Part shown: positions 58,316 through 64,000 of the stretch, in pieces
Numbering within the stretch: the first letter of the stretch is position 1
Layout of the letters: every line of letters begins with the position of its first letter
NCBI GenBank assembly: GCA_051881815.1
Contig: JBJEQP010000083.1
Location: 62,001 to 126,000, forward strand
Origin: UMGS363 sp051881815
Lineage (GTDB): Bacteria; Bacillota; Clostridia; Oscillospirales; Ruminococcaceae
Length of the DNA stretch: 64,000 nt
Reading direction: 5' to 3'
The notes under the pieces: model-generated
The model's database searches: none
What the model saw: only the letters and a program-made list of their open reading frames with translations
What the model was told of the DNA's origin: nothing
Translations under genes and position numbers: made by a program

Positions 58316-58724
58316 ATTTATCCTTTATTTCAAAAGGTTTGTTCCATGAACCGATCTCAATAAGATTTCCCTCCGGATCGGCAATATAGCAAGTCCTCTG
58401 TCCCCAGGGTTCCGTTGTCGGTTCCAACACCGATACTGCACCCTTTTTTATCGCATTTTGGTATTCCGAATCCACTTCTTCAAAAGTATCAACATAAAGC
58501 GCTATTTCGGAATGACCGTTCAAGCCTTTTACATATTCATATTTTCTGCTCGTCATGGACTCAAAATCTTTTCTTGGGTAAAGAAGAAACAATGTACCAT
58601 CTTTTACAAGATATACATTCGAGGTATCTTCGCTTTCCTTTATCTCAAATCCAAGAACATCCCTGTAAAATCGGATCATTGTACCCATATCATTTACAAG
58701 CAAACCAAAACCGTCTAATCTCAT
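58314..58724 (-). CDS. VOC (glyoxalase/bleomycin resistance) family protein
   Basis: 136 residues with two beta-alpha-beta-beta-beta units: MRLDGFGLLVNDMGTMIRFY, RDVLGFEIKESEDTSN, and EIALYVDTFEEVDSEYQNAI, then YIADPEGNLIEIGSWNKPF. The DPEGNLIEI end with a metal-binding glutamate is typical of glyoxalase-like VOC proteins. Substrate unknown. Monocistronic. Palindrome B copy 2 lies 93 bases upstream. Confidence 0.88.
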   Translation of the reverse strand: MRLDGFGLLVNDMGTMIRFYRDVLGFEIKESEDTSNVYLVKDGTLFLLYPRKDFESMTSRKYEYVKGLNGHSEIALYVDTFEEVDSEYQNAIKKGAVSVLEPTTEPWGQRTCYIADPEGNLIEIGSWNKPFEIKDK

Positions 58725-58817
58725 AGTGATCCTCCTAAAATCATATTTTTAATTTATGTCACCCATTGATACTTATCAAATATAGAGCAGAGCGTTATTT
58801 GAAACTGCTCGATAAAT

Positions 58818-58931
58818 GGAAATTTGCCGCAAATTGTAGGGGCGGATTCTATATCCGCCCGATTCACGGCATATCGTTACACGGGCGGATATGGAATCCG
58901 CCCCTACAAATTAAACATTGATACAAATTCC
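58818..58931. repeat. Palindrome family B, copy 2
   Basis: 114 bp, same arms as 53881-53993: GGAAATTTG outer arm, TTGTAGGGGCGGATTC / GAATCCGCCCCTACAA, CCGCCCG / CGGGCGG. Differs at about two internal positions. Lies between the VOC gene and the 3' end of an SGNH gene. Confidence 0.93.
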
Positions 58932-59002
58932 AATTGGATTATTCAATAAGGTCACCTCCTATGCAACTTCCGATTTATCGAGCAGTTTTCACTTACTCCA
59001 AC

Positions 59003-60154
59003 TTACCTCAAAAGCTCCTCGGGAACAACCTCCGCCATTTTTTCATAAGCCTTTGCGCTCGGGTGGAGATGATCTCCGCTGTCGTATCCGGGGGCAAATG
59101 CCGCAGGATTTTCGGGATCGCGAAGCGCCATGTCGAAATCAACACAGCCGTCGATCTCGTCCGTTGTCCTTATCCAGTCGTTGAACTCACAGCGTATCTC
59201 ATCACGGAAATCGGCGTAGGTCCTCCAGCCGTAGATAGGAAGAAGCGTTCCTGCATAGACCTTTAAATTCTGCTCACGGGCAGTCTTTATATAGCCGCGC
59301 ATACCCTCGATAAGATCGTCCGCCGTCGGGAGATCGCTCCACGGACGGAACTTGTTCTCCATTACGCCGACAGGGTGAATTATATCGTTGATGCCGTGCT
59401 GAATGAGAACTCCGTCTGCACCTGCGACCTTGATCTCACGGGGAAAACGAACCGAACCCTTTAAGCCGTAGGAATCGTAGGTGATGTTGTCATACTGACG
59501 GAGAATTCTTGTGCCGCTCGCAGCTCGTCTTATAACGGAACGGTGAGTAAGTCCGAGCGCCGCCGTGCGGATAAGAAGATAGTCGGGCCAACTCTGCGCA
59601 GTTATCGAGTCACCAAAGCATATCAGCGCTTTGTTCTCGTCGCTTGTCAGAACGTCGATACCCGAAAGGAAATAGTATGTGTTCGTGGTCTTTGATGTGT
59701 CCTCGGGAAGCTCCTTTTCCTGCGTGCAATCGCCTATCGCAAAGAACGCTCTTGAAAGCGGCCCCGTGATAACAACGCCCGAGCGCATCTCGGTAAAGCC
59801 TTTTAGATAGAACGAAACCGCAATATCATCGCCCGTTCCAACAGTAAAATCGATCTCATCGCTGTACAAGTCCTCGCCTGCGTGAAGTATAACATCGGGT
59901 CTTCCGCCGAATGTGACGGGAGTGGAAGTTTCGGGATGGATAAGACTTCCGCCTGCACCGAGAGCAACGCTCACACGGTTGAGGATAACGTCCTCGCTTG
60001 AACAGAAGTTATCAAAATGAAGGCGTATCTTTTTGCCCGAAAAAGGAATGCTGACAGGATAACGAAGCGTCAGATCCTTTGCATAATTCTCGGGTCTGCG
60101 CTCGGCGATGGAAATTGCGTTTCCCCATGCGCATACCCATTTTAAATTTTCCAT
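59003..60154 (-). CDS. SGNH/GDSL hydrolase (two-domain, possible carbohydrate esterase)
   Basis: 383 residues. N-terminal beta-sandwich about 1-165, then an SGNH domain with block I ALICFGDSITAQSWPDYLLI near 180, the glycine block in RRAASGTRIL, block III VLIQHGINDIIHP, and block V DSGDHLHPSAKAYEKMA with catalytic Asp-His. This layout (accessory beta domain plus SGNH) is found in acetylxylan and other carbohydrate esterases. No signal peptide. A second SGNH gene lies directly upstream, separated by a terminator. Confidence 0.88.
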   Translation of the reverse strand: MENLKWVCAWGNAISIAERRPENYAKDLTLRYPVSIPFSGKKIRLHFDNFCSSEDVILNRVSVALGAGGSLIHPETSTPVTFGGRPDVILHAGEDLYSDEIDFTVGTGDDIAVSFYLKGFTEMRSGVVITGPLSRAFFAIGDCTQEKELPEDTSKTTNTYYFLSGIDVLTSDENKALICFGDSITAQSWPDYLLIRTAALGLTHRSVIRRAASGTRILRQYDNITYDSYGLKGSVRFPREIKVAGADGVLIQHGINDIIHPVGVMENKFRPWSDLPTADDLIEGMRGYIKTAREQNLKVYAGTLLPIYGWRTYADFRDEIRCEFNDWIRTTDEIDGCVDFDMALRDPENPAAFAPGYDSGDHLHPSAKAYEKMAEVVPEELLR

Positions 60155-60188
60155 TGATTTATGCTCCTTTTATAAAGACATTCACAGA

Positions 60189-60217
60189 AAAAGCCGCATA
60201 GTGTTTGTGCGGCTTTT
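60189..60217 (-). terminator. Terminator between the two SGNH genes
   Basis: 10-bp stem AAAAGCCGCA / TGCGGCTTTT with 9-base loop and T run on the minus strand. Confidence 0.9.
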
Positions 60218-60231
60218 GATTTTTGGGGTTT

Positions 60232-61005
60232 TTAGAAGAACAGATTGTTGCGTATCTCTTTTGTCACATAAGTGCCTTCAAGAGTCTGTCCGGGAACATC
60301 GGGGTGAAGTCCGTCCTTAAGATACTTGCCCGTGCCGCCGATGACCTCGAATTTCTCACAGATACCGCAGTTGTGGTAGCAGTCGATCAGCTGTGCGCCC
60401 ATTGCGCCTGCGATCTTCCGCATGATCTCGATCTGCTTTTCGATCTTTGCGTTGTGGTCGGGCATTGCGGTCTGTATCGGCGTAAGCACGAAAACTCTCG
60501 CCTGCGGATATTCCTCCATGATCGTCTGCAAGCAGTGGCGCATTGCTCCCGATTCGGTGAAGAGATCAATGTTTTCATTGTCCTTGAGCGTTTTTCCCGT
60601 GAGAGCCTTGTCGGGGTCACCGAGATCGTCAAGAAGGTCGTTCGTACCCATTGCAAATGCAAATACATCGGGAACGGGATGCTCACCGCTCTTTACCTCT
60701 GCGATAAAACGCTGGATATGTACAACTGCGCAGTTGTTTGCACGCTTCTGAAGCTCGTTAAGATCGTCTGTAGGCTCCCAGCCGTCGCTTATTCCCGCAA
60801 AATCGGGCGCATTGAAATCCTGCGTTTCCACACTGCCCTTTTCGCAGGTCAAAGTTCTCTTGTACCAAACTGAGCTGCCGACTGCAACATTATGATGCGT
60901 AGCAAAGCCGAGGTTCTTGTAAACGTGGTAAGACCACTGGTCGCCCTGCGTGATGCTGTCGCCGTCAACGCCGAAATTAAGCTTTGAAAAATCAATATCA
61001 AACAT
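60232..61005 (-). CDS. SGNH/GDSL hydrolase (single domain)
   Basis: 257 residues. Block I NFGVDGDSITQGDQWSYHVY with the serine near residue 17, glycine block NVAVGSSVWYKRTL, block III VFAFAMGTNDLLDDLG, block V YLKDGLHPDVPGQTLEGTYV. No signal peptide or accessory domain. Substrate unknown; with the two-domain SGNH gene, GH3 and others it fits a polysaccharide-degrading lifestyle. Own promoter at 61044-61071. Confidence 0.9.
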   Translation of the reverse strand: MFDIDFSKLNFGVDGDSITQGDQWSYHVYKNLGFATHHNVAVGSSVWYKRTLTCEKGSVETQDFNAPDFAGISDGWEPTDDLNELQKRANNCAVVHIQRFIAEVKSGEHPVPDVFAFAMGTNDLLDDLGDPDKALTGKTLKDNENIDLFTESGAMRHCLQTIMEEYPQARVFVLTPIQTAMPDHNAKIEKQIEIMRKIAGAMGAQLIDCYHNCGICEKFEVIGGTGKYLKDGLHPDVPGQTLEGTYVTKEIRNNLFF

Positions 61006-61043
61006 AGTTTTACTCCCGTTTCATCAAAATTAAACTATAAATT

Positions 61044-61071
61044 ATTATAGCAGAAACTTACGAAAAGTCAA
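61044..61071 (-). promoter_or_regulatory. Promoter of SGNH gene
   Basis: Minus strand TTGACT (61071-61066), 16-base spacer, TATAAT (61049-61044). Confidence 0.75.
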
Positions 61072-61170
61072 TAAAATATCGTTATTTTATCCGGTATTCT
61101 CTGTCCTAAAAGTTAAGAAAATATCCTTTTCAACATGATTGTTTGTACAGTTACCTGCATATAAAATCAG

Positions 61171-61458
61171 TTAAGTTTCTATATACTTGCCATCATCAAA
61201 TTTCCTAACAAATCCTTTTGCCGGGAAATCAGGATAAACCACCTCCCATAAACACCCACATAAGCTACACTTATACCACCTATCTGCATACCAGAGTTTA
61301 TTTTTATATGAATAATACGGCTTATCCGGTTTTATTTCTGTAAAAATACCATTTAACTGTTGTTCCTCAAAAAAATTCTCCACTTCATTCAATATTTCAA
61401 TTGAATCAATTTTAATCGCAATTCTTTGTTTACATTCACATTTTAAATTCAAAACCAT
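61171..61458 (-). CDS. Small cysteine-rich protein of unknown function
   Basis: 95 residues: MVLNLKCECKQRIAIKIDSI, EILNEVENFFEEQQLNGIFT, then WYADRWYKCSLCGCLWEVVY. Two Cys pairs (KCEC near 7, CSLCGC near 71) may bind zinc; the layout is that of a small treble-clef or zinc-ribbon immunity-like protein, but no family is recognised with certainty. The gene is AT rich. ATG at 61458 with GGAGGTG upstream, 27 bases after the AlkD-like gene ends. Confidence 0.65.
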   Translation of the reverse strand: MVLNLKCECKQRIAIKIDSIEILNEVENFFEEQQLNGIFTEIKPDKPYYSYKNKLWYADRWYKCSLCGCLWEVVYPDFPAKGFVRKFDDGKYIET

Positions 61459-61485
61459 GATGGATACACCTCCGGTATTCCGCAA

Positions 61486-62178
61486 CTATTTTATCCTATA
61501 CCCCTTTAAGATCTCCTTTTGCTCATCCGTTATCCTATAGCTTTCAACAGCCTTCTGAATGGTCTTATTATGCGTCCATTTATCAAGCCTTTTGCCCTTT
61601 ATTACCTCAAAAGCAGCGTCATACTGCTTCGCAAGAGCCGTTGCAAAATACCAAGCCTGCATCATTCGGACATAGTATTCCTCCGACTTTACCGCAATGA
61701 CAAGCTCCATCTGCTCGGGCGCAAAATCATCATCGAGAAACAGCCCCATCAGCGTTCCGATACCGTAGCGGACGGTGTAGGTTTCGCCCGAAGCTATCCA
61801 CTTTTTTATGTACGGCATAAGCGCAGGCTTGTTTTTTGAAAAGACCTTCGGCGCTGTCGTATCGCATACCGACCAGTTGTCGATATAAGGCAGAAAACGC
61901 TCGAGCTCTGCGACCGCCTTGTCAAAGTCCTTTTCAAGTGCGATCATAAAGCCGTGGAGAGCGTTTTCCTCCTGATATTTGTGAGGAAGCGCCGAAAGGA
62001 ACTCCCCTGCACGCTCGTCCTTTGCAAACTCCTTCGCAAGCTTGCGAAGCTCGGGTGTGCGGACGCCGATAAACCTCTCCTTTTCCAGCGTTGGCACAAG
62101 CTTTGCGCTGAAATCACGGTATTTTTCGTCCCGAAGCGCAAAAAGCCTGCTTTCGATCTCTGCAATTATGCCGCTCAT
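61486..62178 (-). CDS. DNA alkylation repair protein (AlkD-like)
   Basis: 230 residues, all helical HEAT-like repeats: VRTPELRKLAKEFAKDERAG, HKYQEENALHGFMIALE, YIDNWSVCDTTAPKVF, RYGIGTLMGLFLDDDF, YYVRMMQAWYFATALAKQYD, DKWTHNKTIQKAVESYRI. The DNWSVCDT and AWYFA motifs are those of the AlkD family of DNA glycosylases that remove N3- and N7-alkylpurines. CGGC-rich region upstream with no clear promoter. Terminal gene before a divergent M23 gene. Confidence 0.92.
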   Translation of the reverse strand: MSGIIAEIESRLFALRDEKYRDFSAKLVPTLEKERFIGVRTPELRKLAKEFAKDERAGEFLSALPHKYQEENALHGFMIALEKDFDKAVAELERFLPYIDNWSVCDTTAPKVFSKNKPALMPYIKKWIASGETYTVRYGIGTLMGLFLDDDFAPEQMELVIAVKSEEYYVRMMQAWYFATALAKQYDAAFEVIKGKRLDKWTHNKTIQKAVESYRITDEQKEILKGYRIK

Positions 62179-62301
62179 AATTTTTCTCCTTTGTTTTTTG
62201 TAATTTTGAGTATAAAATTAGCAATGCTGTCAAAACTATGCTTTGAAAAGGCTTTTGCCTTGCAAAATGATACCTAAATAAATGAAAGGTGGACATATTC
62301 A

Positions 62302-63015
62302 ATGAAAAAATTCTTCAGCAAAGAAAATCTCGGCGCAAAGGGCTTTATCTCTGCGCTGTGCGTTTGCATCCTTGCAGCAGGCGGCATCGGACTTTATTCC
62401 TACAAAAAGGCTGCGGACAAGCTCAATGAGGAGCTTATCAATGCGAACAAGCCGAGCGTGACCGAAAAGGCTGACGCTGCCGAACAGGCTAACGTCGAGC
62501 AGGAACAGGTCAAGAAAACCGAAAAGCAGCCCGAGGAAACAACAGCTCCCAAGCCTGCCGAAACAACGGAGCAGACGCAGAAAAGCACTGACGCATACAG
62601 TGTTTTCGTCCGTCCCGTGAACGGTGAGGTCGTTTGCGAATTCTCCAACGGCGAGCTTGTCAAGTCGAGAACTCTCAACGTCTGGAAGACCCACGACGGA
62701 GTTGACATCGCAGGAAAAATGGGCGAAAAGGTCAAGAGCATGACCGCCGGCACGGTTGCGCAGGTCTATAACGATCCAATGCTCGGTGCGACCGTTGAGA
62801 TCGACCACGGAAACGGACTTATCGGCTTTTACTCCAATCTTTCCGAAGATGTTGCCGTGACTTCGGGACAGACCGTTTCTGCAGGAACCGTCATCGGAAG
62901 CATCGGTGATACCGCCGAGGGCGAGATCGACGAGGAAACTCATCTCCACTTTGCGCTCAAAAAGAACGGCGAATGGATCGACCCTATCGCTCTTCTCTCG
63001 GGCGAAGGAAGCTGA
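62302..63015 (+). CDS. M23 peptidase family protein (SpoIIQ-like)
   Basis: 237 residues. Cytoplasmic basic N-terminus, one transmembrane helix about 14-36 (GFISALCVCILAAGGIGLYS), a Glu/Lys/Thr/Pro linker about 50-100, and an M23 (LytM) domain about 105-232. Zinc ligands are present: WKTHDGVDIAG (His, Asp) and EETHLHFALKKNGEWIDP (HxH). Size and layout match clostridial SpoIIQ, the forespore half of the engulfment channel, where the zinc site is intact. A vegetative endopeptidase is the alternative. AAAGGTGG before the ATG. Confidence 0.82.
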   Translation: MKKFFSKENLGAKGFISALCVCILAAGGIGLYSYKKAADKLNEELINANKPSVTEKADAAEQANVEQEQVKKTEKQPEETTAPKPAETTEQTQKSTDAYSVFVRPVNGEVVCEFSNGELVKSRTLNVWKTHDGVDIAGKMGEKVKSMTAGTVAQVYNDPMLGATVEIDHGNGLIGFYSNLSEDVAVTSGQTVSAGTVIGSIGDTAEGEIDEETHLHFALKKNGEWIDPIALLSGEGS

Positions 63016-63036
63016 CCTTCTTTATACTATAAAATC

Positions 63037-63067
63037 TGCCGCTTCGGTTATCCGAAACGGCATTTTT
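63037..63067. terminator. Terminator between M23 gene and ung
   Basis: Stem TGCCGCTTCGG / CCGAAACGGCA with 4-base loop; A run before and T run after, so it can serve both convergent genes. Confidence 0.88.
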
Positions 63068-63071
63068 GTTC

Positions 63072-63743
63072 TTACTCGGGAATACGCCAGTCGATTGGTT
63101 CAATGCCCTTTGAAGCAAGAAAATCATTCGTCCTTGAAAAATGTCTGTTGCCGAAAAATCCGTTGTAAGCGGAAAGCGGACTCGGATGCACCGATTCGAG
63201 GATAAGGTGCGCAGGATTTGTTATCAGCTGCTTTTTGGAACGTGCATTTCCGCCCCAGAGTATGAACACCATCGGCTTTTCACGCTCGTTAAGAAGCTCA
63301 ATTACACGATCGGTGAAGATCTCCCAGCCCATGCCCTTGTGGGAATTCGCCTGCCCCTCACGGACGGTCAGCACAGTGTTCATCAGCAGAACGCCGTTTT
63401 GCGCCCACGAGATAAGCTCACCGTGATGCGGCGGCTCGATGCCGAGGTCGTTTTTCAGCTCCTTGAAGATGTTCTGGAGAGAGGGCGGCTGCGGTACTCC
63501 TTTCTGCACGGAGAAGCAGAGTCCGTGAGCCTGTCCCGGCTGGTGATAGGGGTCCTGTCCGAGAATGACCGCCTTTACATCGCTGTAGGATGTATATTTC
63601 AGAGCATTGAAGATATTGTACATATTGGGATAGATCCTGTAATGCGCATACTCGCTGATAAGGAACTGACGGAGCTTTAGATAGTACTCCTTGTCAAATT
63701 CGCCTTTCAGTATCTCGTCCCATTCATTTCCTATATTGACCAT
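63072..63743 (-). CDS. ung: Uracil-DNA glycosylase
   Basis: 223 residues, family 1 UDG. Water-activating loop VILGQDPYHQPGQAHGLCFS, VLLMNTVLTVREGQANSHKG, FILWGGNARSKKQLI and the leucine loop HPSPLSAYNGFFGNRHFSRT. It removes uracil from DNA. ATG at 63743 with GAGAGG upstream; it begins 10 bases after the carboxypeptidase gene and is probably in the same transcript. Confidence 0.97.
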   Translation of the reverse strand: MVNIGNEWDEILKGEFDKEYYLKLRQFLISEYAHYRIYPNMYNIFNALKYTSYSDVKAVILGQDPYHQPGQAHGLCFSVQKGVPQPPSLQNIFKELKNDLGIEPPHHGELISWAQNGVLLMNTVLTVREGQANSHKGMGWEIFTDRVIELLNEREKPMVFILWGGNARSKKQLITNPAHLILESVHPSPLSAYNGFFGNRHFSRTNDFLASKGIEPIDWRIPE

Positions 63744-63753
63744 TTTAAACCTC

Positions 63754-64000
63754 TCAACTTGTTCGTATCTGAACGAACGCAGCGTCAAGCAGCGCTATCG
63801 TATCGTTCCAGCGTATGTCGGACGCAGATGCGCCGAAAACTATGCAGATAACATCGTGATCGAAGCGCCTTGCCGTTGCCACAACGCAGTAGCCTGCTTC
63901 ATCGGTCATACCTGTTTTCATTCCGTTCGCATACATATAATAGCAGTCGCTGTAATCGTGGATAAGCTTGTTGGAATTCTCCCAGGACGCAGCTTCGCCC
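63754..64000 (-). CDS. D-alanyl-D-alanine carboxypeptidase, C-terminal part (5' end outside window)
   Basis: The last ~81 codons of a penicillin-binding protein 5-type enzyme. Visible: SWENSNKLIHDYSDYYMYAN followed by the KTG active-site motif GMKTGMTDEAGYCVVATA, then VFGASASDIRWNDTIALLDA. DacF-like proteins trim the terminal D-alanine of peptidoglycan stem peptides. The chain ends shortly after the transpeptidase fold, so the usual C-terminal beta domain and membrane anchor appear to be missing. The start lies beyond the right edge. Confidence 0.88.
   Translation of the reverse strand, partial: GEAASWENSNKLIHDYSDCYYMYANGMKTGMTDEAGYCVVATARRFDHDVICIVFGASASDIRWNDTIALLDAAFVQIRTS

Noticed and set aside
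62299..62949. Open frame antisense to the M23 gene (216 codons)
   Set aside because: Composition artefact opposite a clear coding frame with zinc-site motifs; no start signal.
1..64000. CRISPR array, rRNA or tRNA genes
   Set aside because: No regularly spaced identical repeats and no tRNA or rRNA signature were seen apart from the tmRNA tRNA-like domain. The search was by eye, so a missed tRNA is possible.

Overview
The window is a 64 kb piece of a Gram-positive, low-to-mid GC Firmicutes chromosome. The best guess is an anaerobic, cellulolytic-type member of the Oscillospiraceae close to Ruminococcus. The grounds are AddAB instead of RecBCD, HprK, WhiA and RapZ, spore-type cell-wall genes (a SpoVB-like flippase, a LysM-GH18 spore-cortex type protein, a SpoIIQ-like M23 protein), DUF4250, DUF6514 and DUF5662 genes, consensus sigma-A promoters, and a GH3 glucosidase with its two main domains in reversed order, as known from Ruminococcus albus. 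The genus is an inference.

Layout. 1-1.2 kb: infC-rpmI-rplT on the minus strand behind a leader with an attenuator-like terminator. 1.2-8.7 kb: addB-addA and a membrane-anchored HTH protein. 8.7-11.1 kb: rhomboid-like protein plus GGDEF cyclase. 11.2-24.8 kb, mostly plus strand: DUF1858, an AT-rich SUKH-like gene, trmK-nif3, YfhO, a chemoreceptor, DUF1294, citrate synthase, a flippase, mazG, hup, rqcP and a DUF3006-like gene. 24.9-34 kb, minus strand: folT behind a THF riboswitch, then (in transcription order) DUF4250-hprK-PHP-murB-rapZ-whiA-dnaE. 34.2-43.4 kb: a SHOCT protein, a uridine-kinase-like protein, rsmI, an esterase, a PLP aminotransferase, FkbM and PH-domain proteins, LysM-GH18. 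43.4-47.7 kb: a CIRCE palindrome, ssrA-smpB, DUF6514, clpB. 48-54 kb is the accessory part: an AT-rich secreted C39 peptidase and FnIII/YD-repeat operon facing an XRE regulator, an esterase, DUF5662, a monofunctional transglycosylase and a frameshifted DUF4279 gene among repeats. 54.2-64 kb: GH3 glucosidase, diaminopimelate dehydrogenase, VOC protein, two SGNH hydrolases, a Cys-rich small protein, AlkD-like protein, M23 protein, ung and the 3' end of a D-Ala-D-Ala carboxypeptidase.

The most unusual content is between the genes. At least a dozen long fold-back elements lie in the spacers. Four of them (31909, 33986, 47851, 53294) form one family with a conserved core and arms that differ in sequence but stay complementary: 159, 159 and 160 bp plus an 82-bp short form. 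Core and arm helices show compensatory base changes. This is either a structured RNA or single-stranded DNA element, or a fold-back mobile element (its ends are flanked by TA). A second family (53881 and 58818) is present as two almost identical 113-114 bp palindromes, and a third (24804 and 47740) as two terminator-like copies. No transposase, integrase, CRISPR array, rRNA or tRNA gene was seen.
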